A stretch of DNA of 64,000 nucleotides from Austropuccinia psidii. Its lineage: Eukaryota; Basidiomycota; Pucciniomycetes; Pucciniales; Sphaerophragmiaceae. The notes beneath the pieces are model-generated. The model saw only the letters and a program-made list of their open reading frames with translations, searched no databases and had not been told where the DNA came from. This document shows, piece after piece, positions 22,419-34,485 of the stretch. The stretch is from assembly GCA_023105745.1 (NCBI GenBank), contig JALGQZ010000003.1:76420696-76484695 (forward strand), written 5' to 3'. Numbering within the stretch: the stretch's first letter is position 1; every line of letters starts with the position of its first letter. A program made the position numbers and the translations under genes.

Positions 22419-23897
22419 CTATTCAATATCAATTTCATTGATTTTTCCCTTCTTTGGAGATGTATTGGATAAATGGGTGGTGCTTTGGAAAATATGGAAT
22501 TTTCTGACTGTATCTGCAGATTTATACTTCATATTATTAGAATTTTCTTTGGGGCTTTTGTCCACAGAATGTTTCCAAGGTTTATTAAAACTTGTTTTGA
22601 GATTCACCCTACTAGAACCAATTTTGGCTCTGGTGGTTACTTCTTCCAATATATTGATAATATCCTCTGCTGAAGATTGTTCAGTAGTCCTGCTTTTGAT
22701 AGCATGCTCTAAGTTACCTCCACATTGTCTCAGAATTTTTCTATGGATCATAAATTCTGACATGTCAGGATATAATGCTGTTAATATGTCTTTTTGTTGG
22801 CAAAACCATGGTAAAGCTTTGTCTTTATCACCATTAAATTTGGCAGATTCAAAGGCTGTTTCAAATTTAAATCTCCAAGCATCATTTGCCCATTTGTTAA
22901 TGATTTGGGTTTTCCACCAAGTCCAACTCTGGTGTCCATGTGCTTGTCTTATTTTTATGTACCATCTGTGAGCTGATCTGGTAAACAAGGTGTTAAGTCT
23001 GGCTGTTACCAATCTGTCTGGTAACTCAACATCCTCTTTGATCATGTCAATACCTCTAATGAACTCCATATGGTCATACTCTCCTTCACCGCTGAAGTGA
23101 GGCCATTCTTTAAGTTTTGGAACTTCTTTCAAGAGTGCTTGGCCCATTGATGGTTCCAAGTTATGAAAAGAAGCAGAAAATTCATCTTTTAACTGTGAAT
23201 TTTCAATATACAATACTTGTGGATTAGGAATTCTTGCTCCCTCATTTTGGTTCAGAGGTGTAGACATTCTTGGCAAGGTGTTTAGCAGTTGTTCAATATC
23301 ATTCATTTTACTGTTGTTGCACCTTTGTGAATTTCTTAATTCATGTTGTAAGCTTTGTATAGAGTCTATGACATTCTTTTTATGATCATCCTCTTTATAT
23401 GCAAGCTCATTCCATAATTCTGTTTGTTTATTATTATCAGATATAACTTCATTTAGCTTTATTGTTAATTTTGATGATTCCTCTCTTGAGGTATCAAAAT
23501 GCTTTTTCAAGGCAATTGTATTTGTCTTTACTTCTGAAAATGATTTTGAAATATCATCAAGAGCTTTTTTATTATCTTCTTTGATAGTGTTTATGGCTTG
23601 TTTTGTTCTTGTTTCAATTATGTCATCAATATTGAATTTAGAATATTTGTCTGTTAATTCTTTAATAATGGCAGATTGTTCATTTATCTTAATGCTAAAA
23701 GAATTATCATTATTGGGAGTTTTTATTGTTCTTGAAGCTCTTTCAAAGCATTCAAGTGTATCATTTATTTGACTCAGACTCAAGTTATTTGTTTTATGAT
23801 TGTCACAAATTGATGTATTTTTATCAGAAAGATGGCTTTTTACGTCAGAAATGGCTTTATACAACTCTGGGATACAGTCAAAAGTAGCGGAAATCAA
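22419..23897 (-). pseudogene. C1 Gag, zinc knuckle destroyed
   Basis: Long coiled-coil-like Asn/Lys/Ile-rich part, then the capsid-type block LKEWPHFSGEGEYDHMEFI with conserved Trp residues (WYIKIRQAHGHQSWTWWK). The knuckle reads KFHIFQSTTHLSNTSPKK, against CHICQSTTHLANTC in C2, so three of four zinc ligands are lost. A TAG ends the frame just after NEIDIE. Upstream, the gag frame is disturbed by a one-base deletion near 23985 that fuses it with the alternative frame. Confidence 0.85.
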
Positions 23898-23940
23898 TTT
23901 TGATATTTTAATCTTGCTTCCTCCTTCTTTTGTAATTCCA

Positions 23941-24804
23941 TCATGGTTCTGGCCATCTGAAATACATTTTCCATGGCCTCCGTTGAATCTTTGGGATTCT
24001 GTAGCCCTGGCTGTAGGTTTTTGGGGCTGGTGCCTTCCCTTTGCCCTTGTTTGGAACTTGTGGCTGCTTTTTCACGTTGGAATTGCTGCTGCTGGCCACT
24101 GGGGCTGTTTTTGGCACTTGTTTGGGTGGTGGAGGGTTGTTTTTCCTCCATTCTAGTGTCAAAAGCATCATGTTTTTCTTCTCCATCAATGGATGCCATC
24201 CATTGAGCAATTTGCAAGTATTGGGATGGCTCAGGAATTTTCTCACTGTCAGGTAAGAATTCATGCAGTTCTTCCACAGGTATGCAAGGATCTGGTACTC
24301 CTTGAACTGGAGTGCATTGTTGTATGCACTGTGGCAGGCTTTGTATATGTCCACAGAGGCTTGTTGTGGCGGTATCAGCTCTTTTTGAAGGTAAAATGGT
24401 ATTATCAGCTTCAGAATGACCCATTTTAGTTGTTTGGAAGTCATCAACTGACCCTTTTCCTTCTGTAACTGATTGGCCTCTGCCATAATCATGTCTATTA
24501 CCTTTCTGGGAGCTGCTTGAGGGGTTATAGCTGGCTCCTGACCTGGTTGAAGGCACAATTATGGTTAAAAAGGCTTAAAATAGTAATTTTACGTCAAAAA
24601 ACTTACCATTGGCCAAATCTTTGGCTTTCTGGAGAGTATTGCTTATTTCCAAGCTGACTAATTCAGAAGAAATCGGCTCTGGTTGAATATTCTGAGTCAC
24701 AATAATAGTACTATTATGATCAGAATTAACAGTACTGGCAGGAATAATGCTGGTTACTGTTGAGGCTGTTTCAATGTTTTCTTGTCTTACCACATGTTCA
24801 GACA
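23941..24804 (-). pseudogene. C1 alternative-frame spliced ORF, frameshifted near its end
   Basis: Leader exon 24804-24607 (198 bp, after acceptor GATTTCAG), intron 24606-24543 holding the gag ATG, exon 24542-24453 (EPAITPQAAPRK), intron 24452-24381 (72 bp), last exon from 24380. It contains QQASVDIYK, MNSYLTVRKFL and YSQGYRIPKIQ. A one-base deletion near 23985, relative to C2, shifts the end out of the MARTMMEL block, so the conserved C terminus is lost. Exon sizes and phases equal those of C2. Confidence 0.65.
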
Positions 24805-25010
24805 CTGAAATCAATGAAAAAACCAATTAATTAAGTAAAAAAAAGGATATTTCAAAAAAAGAAATTAAAATATAAGCCTCACTTATAATATTAAAAAAAA
24901 TTGTTTTTTATGGAGTTTTTGAATTATAAGTATTTTTTATATGTTTTTAAATTTTTCAATATAAGAAAAAGGATTTAAAAAGAGTAAAAAAATATGTCAC
25001 AGGTAAAATA

Positions 25011-25027
25011 TCATGGCTGGGCCCCCA
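25011..25027 (-). other. C1 primer-binding site
   Basis: Minus-strand TGGGGGCCCAGCCATGA, two bases after the LTR end CCTTACA. It differs at a few positions from the A/H version TGGGGGCCTGGCCGTGA. Confidence 0.7.
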
Positions 25028-25029
25028 AA

Positions 25030-26790
25030 TGTAAGGTGTGGATATGAAACTTTGATTAAAAATCAAGCACTTTTCCTGTCCTCAAAATTTGTATAAGGTA
25101 AAAATCAATTAAAAATAGTAAGAAATATTATTTTTAAGAGAATACACGCCAATTTTATTGTTTATAACTTTATTAGTAGAAAACAATAATATTATAAAAA
25201 TTTATTGTTTTACCAACAATAAAAATTTATCCAAAAATACTCTACAAGAGATATTTAAGGCTACAAAAGAAATTTCTTCAAGAGCAATTTCAATTGGAAT
25301 TAATTGAGCAAAGAACTGCAAGAAATTAATTAAAGAAACAAGTCTTTAAAAAGAATATTAAAGAGAAAACACGCCCAAAAGTGACCAGAGTGAATTTGGA
25401 AACAAAGTGACAAAGTTTACAGTGATGAAAGATGCTTTAATTCACTTTTGGGGTGGTTCAGGGGTAAAAATGATTATAAGAGTTACAAACAATGATTATA
25501 ATAATTTTTTCAAATGGTGAAAAGGTTCAAGATTATTTAAAAAAGGTGGTTGAAATCTGTTATTGATTGGTTTAAAAGTGTTTAAACTAATTCATAAAAG
25601 GAAAAGATTCTAACATGAAGAGAAAAGTGGGGCAAAGAAGACATTCTTTTATAGCCATCAATTCTCTTACTCCAAAAGTAAAATTTACTCTTGTCAGTCG
25701 TGAAAAACAGTCTGACAACAGAAAAGCCAATTATGGCATCATTGAACCCTGATTTAGACCAAAAAGGGCTGGTTTAAGCCATTTTTAGCCATTTTGGACC
25801 CTTAAATCAGCCATTACTATAGCAATACCTGGTCTAGAGCCTTCAAAACACGTCCGAATGTGTGTCAGAGATGTAGAAACCAGTTAAAGCTGTCTTTACT
25901 ATGATGGTTTTATCCTAAGGGTAGTTTTAGCCTCTTGGCAACAGCTAAAACTACCCCAGTTGGTATCAAAACCTCATCATCAATTGAGTCCACAGACCCT
26001 GTAACTCAATTCCAGGCCAAAAGTGATGGAATTTTGCGTGAATTTTGACATCCCACGCCTGTCAGCAAGGATTTTGGGGGTCTAGCTCCCCCTTAGAGCT
26101 GGAGTTGCTTTTCGCCCCCCCCCCAAATTTAATCTTTCCAATTTATTTTTCCTTTAATACCTCATCATGTATTATACTTATAATTTACATATGTAATTAA
26201 ATTTAATTGTACAGTAAAATACAGTAATAGTTGATACCTCATATGTAAATCAAAGTTCACTTATGTAATACACGCGCACATTTTGACATTTCAATTGAAT
26301 TCAATTGAAAATACTTCAGTTCCTCATAACTTCTAAACTAAACACAACACCTCAATTTTAACACAAAAATTGATGGTTAACACCACTTGTGGTGTGAATT
26401 AAATTAAAGTTTTGAGGATTTTCAAATTTTGTATTGAAAATACTAAAAACGTAATTTAAGCTTATTGAGAGTTGAGTTACAAGAATTTCACTCAGAGGTG
26501 ACCCCACCTGATTTTTTATGAGGAATCCAATGGTTAAATAATTTTTATATGTTTATTTATTGGATAAAAAGTTATAATAATTTTTGGTAAACTTTTTTTC
26601 CAAATTTATTTATTTTTTTACAATTTTGTTAAAATTTCATTTTTACTTAATTTTTTCAAGTATAAATGTAATTTTATAATTCCAAAATTTAATGTAATTT
26701 TATTTTTAAATTTTAATTAAATCTTTCTTTTTGAATATAATTTTATATTTGTGGTCTTTTGGGTATATGAAATTACCTCTAAGGCTCACA
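25030..26790 (-). repeat. C1 5' LTR (1,761 bp)
   Basis: TGTGAGCC (26790) to CCTTACA (25030). Shorter than its partner LTR by an AT-rich block of about 75 bp near its start. It has two AGCCATTTTT-type units, and its CACATGTG palindrome is broken to CACTTGTG. Confidence 0.9.
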
Positions 26791-26795
26791 AACAA
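26791..26795. repeat. Target-site duplication AACAA, right copy of C1
   Basis: Matches 17155-17159. Joining the flanks restores continuous element E LTR sequence. Confidence 0.88.
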
Positions 26796-27365
26796 AGAGA
26801 AAGAGTATGAATAAAAGAGCCAACCATAAAGAGTCCAAGTCCACTGTTTCAACCTGTCAGAATGGAAAGAGAAGGGTTAATAAGGATATGGCCACCGAGC
26901 TCATACTGTACAGGCAAAGAAAGAAAAGGTAAAGACTAACTTAAAAAAAAATTAGAATACCCAAAATAAGGATAAGACTAATTATAAAATAATAAATATA
27001 ATAAATTAATTAGCTTGAGAAAAGTCCCCAGGGGGGAGAAAGAGGGCCTGGTAAATGTGAGACTTGCCAGCCCTGATCCAGAAAGAGAATTTTAATGAGA
27101 AGATTTCATGATTAAATTGAGTCTGGTCAATACAGATCCTGTAGGGCTGTACAGGATCTGTACAAGAGTATTGGTGGTGTTGAGTGATCATACAGTTTGG
27201 GGATGGTGTATCCCAGCTGTATTAGGTAATTCCAGCCTGTAACAAAGTTGACAGGCTTTATTGATGAACCAGGCTGTATGCATCTTTCAGAAAAAGAAGA
27301 TTTCTTAAACTGAATGCTGATACACGCAGTGGATTTTATGGTTTGAGGTGTTTGAGTGGGTGTAA
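26796..27365 (-). repeat. Element E 5' LTR, first part
   Basis: Inverted relative to the D-type LTR at 29351 onward. Shared blocks include GGTTGGCTCTT, the CAACCTGTCAG stretch, CTGTACAGG clusters, and GACACCCACTCAAACACC near the outer end. The outermost bases (TGTAACAACC in D) are missing where the sequence joins the D1 RNase H codons near 27366, so the edge is truncated rather than a clean LTR end. Confidence 0.75.
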
Positions 27366-29262
27366 GTATGAATATACTTACCCCTGATGAGATTCATGAA
27401 CAGGAAATCCTTGGCATAGTCTGGCTCTCAAGTGCTGGAGGGCTTTCCTTCTTTCCCTTTCTTCTCCTTTTGAGGTTCTCACCAATCATTCATCCCTTCA
27501 ATACTCCATGTCTTCAAAAGTCTTTACTTGCCGTCAAGCCTGCTGGGTTGAATTTCATTTCTCAATCACTAACCGCCCCCCCTTCACAGCTACTCTTCCG
27601 GATGCTTTATCACGTCAGGAAAATGTTTACACAGAGAGGGGGGAAGATTTCATCAGCAAGAATTCAATGAATTATCAAAAAATAATCAAGCAAGATGAAA
27701 TTCAAGGCCCAAAGTTCTTTGCAGTTAAGGTGGAATCATTTTCAAGCTTGATTGATTCAATTAACAAGGCGCTATGGCAGGATTCTCAGCACAGAAGTAT
27801 TCTTCAACCATTGGGAAAAGGTCAATCTGTCCAAGATTATTCTCTTGATTCCTCTTCCCACCATTTCTTATTCAATAATCAGGTGATGGTCCCAAATGAC
27901 CCCACAATTCAACTCAGCATCCTTCAAAAGCGTCATGATTCTCCTCTAGCTGGACACCCTGGCCAAGAGAAGACTCTCAAACTTGTTGAGCAGGATTTCC
28001 ACCAATCTGGCATGACTCAATTCATCAAGGATTATTTCTCCACCTGTCAACAGTGTTCAAGAAACAAGAATATTCATCAAAAGAAGTTTTGATTGCTAAA
28101 ACCTTTTCCAATTCCAAATGGTCCTTGGATTTGCCTTTCAATGAACTTTATCACTCAACTGCCACTGTCCAATTCTGGTCATAGTGGAAAGGCTCTCAGA
28201 AATGGTGATTTTTATCCCAACAACGTCTTCAATATATTCACTGGATTTTGCCCATTTATTCATCAAGAATATCTTTTCAAATCAAAGCCTTCCTTCAAGC
28301 ATTGTCAGTGATAGAGGTTCACTTTTTGTTTCTTCCTTTTGGACCAATCTTTGTCAGAAGCTCAATATTTCAAGAGATCTGTAAACTGCTTACCATCCAG
28401 AAACTGATGGACAGACAGAGAGGGTAAATTAGATATTAGAGCAGTACCTTCAGATATATGTCAGTTATGATCAAGATGGTTGGAACCCCTGGCTTCCTCT
28501 GGCTGAATTTTCTTAAAATAGCTCTGACCACTCTTCAATAAAACAATCACCATTTCTCACTGTTTATGGAAGAGATCCAGAATTTGACTCAGTTCACATT
28601 ACTAAAGACACTGATTCAAGAAAGTTATCAACAAAAATCCAATCAGTACAGCAAGATGTCAAGAGAGAACTTGAAGTTGCCATATACAGGTTGAAAAGGT
28701 ATACAGATAAAAGTAGAGCAAGTCCACCTGTTTTCAATCCTGGTGACATGGTATGGCTTTCTTCCAAGAAAATCAAATCAACAACCCCCACCAAAAACCT
28801 TTCCAAAAGATGGTTGGGTCCTTTTCCAATCTTGAAGAAAAACAATACTCATGCTTACCACCTCAAGCTTCCATCTCAATGGAGATACATCCATCCAGTC
28901 TTTTGTATTTCCCTCCTGGAAACTGTCAAGACATTGAAAATCACAAATCAGGATCAAGAGCTTCCTCCTGCAATCATCATTGAAGAAGAAGAGGAATGGG
29001 AAGTCCCTCAAATACTGGATTCAAAGTTCAATAGACAAACATTATGGTATCTGGTGGAATGGAAAGGTTTCAGTAAAGAACCAGAAAGATCCACTTGGGA
29101 ACCAGCCAAAAACCTCAAGAATTGCCCTGAACTTGTCAAGGATTTCCTTGCCTTATATCCTGACAACCCAGGCCCCAATCCTTCAAGAACTTGATTTTTA
29201 TGGTGCTTGGTGGGGAGAGGAATTACCAAAAGCAAGTCCCACTCCTGGTATGCACCTTTAGG
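27366..29262 (+). pseudogene. Element D1: RNase H end, integrase, chromodomain (5'-truncated)
   Basis: Begins inside RNase H (IHEQEILGIVW), head-to-head with the element E LTR. It includes TLPDALSRQENVY, the zinc-binding HHCC region (KRHDSPLAGHPGQEKT, CQQCSRN), and an integrase core with PSSIVSDRGSLFVSSFW and AYHPETDGQTERV. Stops occur at 28090, 28381 and within the core. The C-terminal open stretch (28691-29194) has the post-core FNPGDMVWLSSKKIK block and a canonical chromodomain EEWEVPQILDSKF then LWYLVEWKGFSKEPERSTWE. The gene tail ends near 29262. It cannot make an active integrase. Confidence 0.85.
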
Positions 29263-30120
29263 GTTATTCTACTCTTTTCTGTTGTAAGAATCACCTTGGA
29301 CACTCTGTGAGCACTTTGAAATTTTGGACACAGATTTTTGCCCTGGCTTTTGTAACAACCACTCACCAGGGGTAATGTTATTCATTAAGACACCCACTCA
29401 AACACCACAAATCAGCAGATCCACTATTTGACTCAGCATTCAGTTTCAGAAATCTTCCTTTCTGAAACATACATACAGTCTGGTTCATCAATACAGCCTG
29501 TCAATACTTGTACAGGTTGGAATTACCCAATAGAGTTTGGATACACCAATTTCAAACTGTATTATCACTCAATACCACCACTCCTCTTGTACAGGCCCTG
29601 TACAGCTGTATGGGACCTGTATAGGCAAGACTCAATTCAATCATCCAATTCTCTCATGAAAATTCTCTCTCTGGATCAGGGCTGGTGATTCTCACATATA
29701 CCAGCACCTCTTTCTCCCCCTGGGGATTTTTCCCCAGTTAATTAATTTAGTAATTTATTATTTTATAAATATTATTATTCTTATTTTGGGTATTATATTT
29801 CTTTAATATTAAGTTGGTCTTTGCATTTTCTTTCTTTGCCTTTACGGTATGAGTTGGGTGGCTATATCCTTATTAACCCTTATATTTTCATTCTGACAGG
29901 TTGAAACAGTGGACTTTGACTTGTTTGTGGTTGGCTCTTCTATTTCTTAATATTATTCTTTTTTTGCTGCTTTTCTTATATTTAGCTTACTAGTAATTCA
30001 TCTCTCAACACTCTTAAGTGTATTCCGCTTTATCATATCCTTGAGCCCTCCATAAGTGAGTCACCGTTTACTGAATGCCAGGCCCTCTTCACTTAGAAGA
30101 GCCCCTGTGACATTAAATTG
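29263..30120 (+). repeat. D-type 3' UTR and LTR (about 29351-30120)
   Basis: 29263-29350 is the D1 3' UTR. An LTR probably starts at 29351 (TGTAACAACCACTCACC) and serves both D1 (3' LTR) and D2 (5' LTR). Evidence is the inverted match to the element E LTR (26796-27365). It carries clustered CTGTA[CT]AGG words, including a palindrome TGTACAGG-C-CCTGTACA at 29588-29604. The end is unsure; similarity with element E continues through GAGCCCCTGTGACA near 30115. There is no convincing polypurine tract before 29351. Confidence 0.6.
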
Positions 30121-30810
30121 ATTATCTCATATCAGATTCTCTCTCTTCATTCATTTAAGTTCATTTCTCTCATTCATCAATTATGATTTTTTGTGACTTT
30201 ATGATTATCTAATGATTATGATTTTTTTCTCATCAATTCTCATCTCATTCATTTCATTCATATAAAAATTGATTATTCCTTTTTTCCTTAATCATTGCTG
30301 ACCATCTCATTTCATTTCATTTTATTTTTTATATTTCAAATCAAACTTCTTTTGTCTTCATATGCAGGTTTTATCAGGTTTATTGATTGGTTGATTGATT
30401 GGATTATTAATTGCAATTCATTTGGGTTATTGATTCAGCAATTCAGGATTTTATTTGCATTGGACTGATGGACTCTGAATTCTCAAGATATTTGATTAAT
30501 CCTCAAGAATTGATTTATTTTGACTCATCAAGACATTGAACTGATTCCTGAAGATGTTGATTTGGCTGATTGATTCCGCAAGACTTGGTTTTCATATTGA
30601 TGTATTATTGATTTACCCAAGATTATTTATATTTGAATTGAATTGATTGTGATTATTGACTGAATTGATTTGATTATTGATTGAATTTGACTTCACCTCA
30701 AGATTTGAATTGATCCCTCAAGACTCATCAAGATTTTTATTGTGATTTATTTGGACAAGCTTTGATTTTCTGCTTTTAATACCATCAATTTATTATTATA
30801 ATTTTTCATA
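30121..30810 (+). other. D2 leader, TTGATT-rich
   Basis: No gene. The leader between the LTR and Gag is a degenerate run of TTGATT/ATTGATT words with TCAAGA[CT] blocks, the counterpart of element E's 16380-16960. No primer-binding site could be identified. Confidence 0.5.
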
Positions 30811-32167
30811 ATGCCAGTTTAGCATAGCCCTCCAGCCAAGAACACTAGATATCAAAGAAATCTAGCTGTTCTCACTCCTACAGAAAGGGTTCCTCTTGAC
30901 CGCACACCATCAGTTCATCAACTGAATGCAAACTTGGACAGAGGACCACCAATGGAAGGGGAAGCACCCTCAAGAGGAGGGGGAATGAAATCAAGAAGAT
31001 CAAGATCTTTGTCTGGACTCTTGGGTGGCTACCCTGGCATGTCTGAAGCTGCAAGAGCAAGACTAGGGGAAGTTGAAGATGAAGAGGGGGAAGAGTCTGT
31101 GGAAGAGGAAGATTATGGGGAGACTGAAGTGTCAGGTGCTTTGGAAAATTCTCCAGAGGTGCCTCAGGGTTCTAATATAGCCCTTTCTAATCAACCTCTT
31201 GTCTCTCAGACTGAACCAAGTCTCCTCAAGATGATGGAGCAAATGACTCAATTCATGGGGCAACTCACTCAAGCAGTTACCCCCAGGGACAATTCCAAAG
31301 CCCCTTCTTTTAAGACTCCATCCATGAAGGCACCAAATTATTTTGATGGTACTCAAGCTCATAAATTGAGAGGATTTATCAAATCCTGTCAATTAATTTT
31401 CCATAATGACCCAGCAAATTTCTTCTCTGACAGGAAGAAAGTTCTTAACTCAAATTCTTTTATCACTGGTAGAGCTAGAAAATGGCTTGAACCCTATCTC
31501 TCAAATATTTCCAATGAAGATCCTTCCTACCTCCTCAATAATAGGCAGTTATTTGTAACTCAATCATTCACCCTGTTTGGTGACCCCAATGAAGTCAGAA
31601 AGGCTGAACAGGAGTTGGACAATTTGAGGATGAAGGAAAGCGGTCATGTATCCTTGTACATTGCTGATTTCAGAAGCTTAATGTCAAGAATTGGAGATTG
31701 GGGGGAAAGAGCTTAGATCCATGTTTACAGAAGAGGATTGCAATAAAGATTTTTGGATTGGTTGGCTTCTGACCCTGGAACATTTGACACTCTTCAAGAG
31801 CTTATGGATGTTACTTTCGAATTAGACACAAGATATCATGAGAGGCAAAAAGAAAAGGGTGGCAATCAAGAGAAGAAGCCTGCTGCTACTGGGTCCAATC
31901 AATCTAGGCCTCCTCAGAGCTCATCTTCAAAGATGCCTCACCAAAAGAAGAATAAGAATGGAAAGAAATCTCAATCTTCAAAGGACAAACCCATGCTGCT
32001 CTCCTCAATAAGGACAATAAATTAATTGGTTCTGAAAAGGAGAGGAGGATTAAGAAAGGGTTGTGTACTTATTGTGGTGGAAAGCACCCAATTGAAAAAT
32101 GCTTCAAGAGACCTCGGAACAAGCCTGGGTCATCAAGAGACTTCCCTAGCAAGCAGGGAAAAGCCTG
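30811..32167 (+). pseudogene. D2 Gag, decayed
   Basis: Start ATG at 30811 (MPV) is followed at once by TAG (30820-30822), then HSPPAKNTRYQRN in the same frame. It holds LDRGPPMEGEAPSR, an acidic Glu run, MMEQMTQFMGQLTQAV, and the capsid-type region with KSCQLIFHN and LFGDPNEVRKAEQ. Stops occur at 31714 (GERA then TAG) and 31744. A frameshift near 31991 precedes a CCHC knuckle CTYCGGKHPIEKC at 32064-32102. The family is one I associate with rust-fungus genomes, from memory and unverified. Confidence 0.82.
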
Positions 32168-32182
32168 AGTGGGAATCATGAT

Positions 32183-32533
32183 GTGTTCAATGGTTCTCAC
32201 TTATTTCCTTCAAGAGCACAATTGTGCACTCTGAATACTAGTGTCAAGAAATCTTTAAAGTTTGTTATCTTTTCTCCTGTCTGTGATATGTTTTATAGTA
32301 TTCTCATTGATTGTGGTGCTGCAAACTCTTTTATTGCAAAGAATTTTGCTCTCAAGTACTCATTGACTATGTCAGAGCTCCCTGAAAAGATTCCTCTTTT
32401 CATTCTGGATTCAAATGAATCCCCTGCCTTGTTCATCACCCATTATACCAAGTGGGTAGTTGAGTTGCCTTCCTTCCCAAGCTTTTAATGGGACTTTTTT
32501 ATCATAGATTCACCCAAAGGAGAAGACCTGATA
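32183..32533 (+). pseudogene. D2 protease
   Basis: LIDCGAANSFI at about 32303-32335 carries Cys after the catalytic Asp, as in element E. The frame stops at TAA near 32486 (after LPSFPSF), just before the DLILEYDF block that continues in the next piece. The conserved G of LILGYDF is E here. Confidence 0.8.
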
Positions 32534-34485
32534 TTGGAATATGATTTCCTTTACCATTTAAATCCCATTATTAATTGGAAAAATGGATTGATCACTTATG
32601 ATTCTAGTCATAAGCATTCTAGTGGTATTCTTCCTTCTGCTAGTAATGACTTTGTCACTATTTTCAATAGTTTTGCTCTGGTTGGTGAAATTAAGACACC
32701 TTCCCTTCCTTCTTCTATCCATATCCCTTCCATCATTCCCTCTCAGTCATTACTTCCATTAAGAGATGAAGTCTTCAAAAAGATGAAGGATTTTGAAGAA
32801 GATGTTGCTATATCTTCATTTCATCTCTTTCAAGGGGATATGGACCTTCCTCCTTTATCTTTTCATTCCTCCCTGGAGGAGCAGTGGGATGGGGCATCAG
32901 AGCAAGAAGAGATTGAAACTGTGTTGAAGGTAGTCCCTCCTGCTTATCACCAATATTTGGATGTGTTCTCCAAGGTGAAAGCAGAGAAACTTCCTCCACA
33001 CTGTGCCTGTGATCATCATATTGAATTGGAGGGTCTTCTACCTCCAATTGGTGTTATCTACACACTATCAAACCAAGAGTCAGAAACACTTCAGGCCTAC
33101 ATTTCTGAGAATGTAGAGAAAGATTTCATAAGAACTACCTCCTCTTCAACAGGAGCATCTGTCCTTTTTGTCAACAAAAAGGATGGAGGTCTTTGTTTGT
33201 GTGTTGACTACCGCAAACTTAATGCTGTCACTGAGAAGAACAGGTACCCTGTTCCTCCTATGAACCAGCTCCTCAAAATATTAAATGGTTCCACTATCTT
33301 CTCCAAGGTAGACCTGCATGGTGCAAATAACCTTCTGAGAATCAGAGAGGGGGATGAGCACTTAACTTCCTTTAGAACCAAGTATGGTAGTTATGAGTAT
33401 TTTGTCATGCCATTTGGTTTGACCAATGCTCCAGCTTCTTTCCAGAATCTAGTAAATGATATATTTAATTTTTTTTTGGATGTGTTTGTTGTGGTTTATC
33501 TAGATGATATTATGGTTTTCTCCAGTTCTGAGGAAGAACATGTCAAACATGTGACCTCTATCCTCCAATGGCTGAGAGAGAACAGTTTGTTTCCTAAAGC
33601 CTCCAAGTGTGTATTCCATGCTTCAAGTGTGGAATACTTGGGCTATGTTGTTTCAAGTGAAGGCCTCAAGATGGATTCCTCAGAAGTTCAGAAAATCCTC
33701 AATTGGCCTCAGCCCAGAAACATCAAGGCTCTTCAATCCTTTCTTGGCTTTGCCAATCTTATTGTTGTTTCACAAAAAATTACTCTAAAAAAATCACTTC
33801 TATCACTTCCCTTCTCAAAAAAGACTCTCCCTTTATCTTCAATGAGGAAGCTCTTAGCCAGTTTCAATTACTCAAAGAAGCATTGTCCACTGCACCTATC
33901 CTTGCTCATTTCAATCCCTCTCTACCAACTATAGTGGAGACTGATGCTTTGTATTATGCTTTGGGTGCTGTACTGAGTCAGGTGAATGACTCAGGAAAGC
34001 ATCCCATTGCATTTGATAGCTGCAAGCTGCTTCCAGCTGAGCTCAACTATTAATTTCATGACAAGGAGCTCCTTGGCATAGTTTGGGCTCTCAAGCGCTG
34101 GGGAGCATTTCTTCTCTCTCTTTCCAATTCTTTTGAGGTCTTGACAGACCACTCTTCCTTGCAGTACTTTATGTCTTCCAAAGTTCTTACTCGTCGTCAG
34201 GCCCATTGGGCTGAGTTGCTTTCAGAGTTTCATTTCACTATTACTTACCGCCCTGGCAGGATGGCCACTTTACCAGATGCCTTTTCATGTGGGGACAACA
34301 TGTACCCAGAGAGGGGGGTGGACTTCATCAGCAAGAATCCTCAAGCCTTTCATCAAGTAATCAAGCAAGATGTAATTCAAGAGTCCAGATTCTTCTCAAT
34401 AAAAGTGGAAATATTCTCACATTTAGCTGAAAAGATTCAAAAAGAAGTATGGAAAGACAATTACTATAAAGAAATACTCAAGCAA
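32534..34485 (+). pseudogene. D2 reverse transcriptase and RNase H
   Basis: 466-codon open stretch with the pre-RT linker, GASVLFVNKKDGGLCLCVDY, TIFSKVDL, MPFGLTNAPASFQ and VVYLDDIMVFSSSEEE (YLDD near 33500), and YLGYVVSSEGLKMDS. A frameshift near 33765 leads into the next frame (FTKNYSKKITSITSLLKKDS) with VETDALYYALGAVLSQ. A TAA at about 34051 interrupts the ELNY-FHDKELLGIVW block. RNase H continues with LTDHSSLQYF and YRPGRMATLPDAF. It ends at the C-type LTR edge at 34486. Confidence 0.85.

Larger units (their letters stand above)
17160..26790 (-). mobile_element. Ty3/gypsy element C1, both LTRs, defective
   Basis: Complete insertion in the element E LTR with 5-bp duplication AACAA. Order on minus strand: LTR 26790-25030, PBS 25027-25011, leader and alternative spliced ORF, gag, protease, partial RT, RNase H, integrase, chromodomain, polypurine tract, LTR 18996-17160. 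The two LTRs differ by substitutions and by about 75 bp missing from the 5' copy, so this is an old insertion. Coding decay: zinc-knuckle cysteines lost, a nonsense codon in gag, deletion of the RT catalytic core, and a frameshift before integrase. Confidence 0.93.
11105..27365 (-). mobile_element. Decayed chromovirus E, 5' LTR split by element C1
   Basis: Ty3/gypsy element on the minus strand: 5' LTR part (27365-26796), then after the C1 insertion the LTR remainder and leader (17159 to about 16300). Gag, protease, RT, RNase H, integrase and a C-terminal chromodomain follow, ending at 11191. Every pol domain has stops or frameshifts. Its 3' LTR is missing; similarity to D1 stops near 11105. 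It is the same family as D1 and D2 (shared Gag start QHSPP, protease LIDCGAANSFI, tail GAWWG then MHL). The C1 insertion at 17160-26790 post-dates it. Confidence 0.85.
29351..34485 (+). mobile_element. Decayed chromovirus D2, 3'-truncated
   Basis: Same family as E and D1. LTR and leader, Gag (30811 onward), protease, RT and RNase H. The coding region is cut at 34485, in the stretch between RNase H and integrase, by a partial C-type LTR starting TGTGAGCC at 34486. It carries several stops and frameshifts. The rest of D2 is not seen elsewhere in the window. Confidence 0.85.

Noticed and set aside
22306..22971. Serine-rich + strand frames opposite gag (also 51225-51890 and 4591-5082)
   Set aside because: Shadows of the gag/knuckle/coiled-coil coding strand; they vary as expected from third-position effects.
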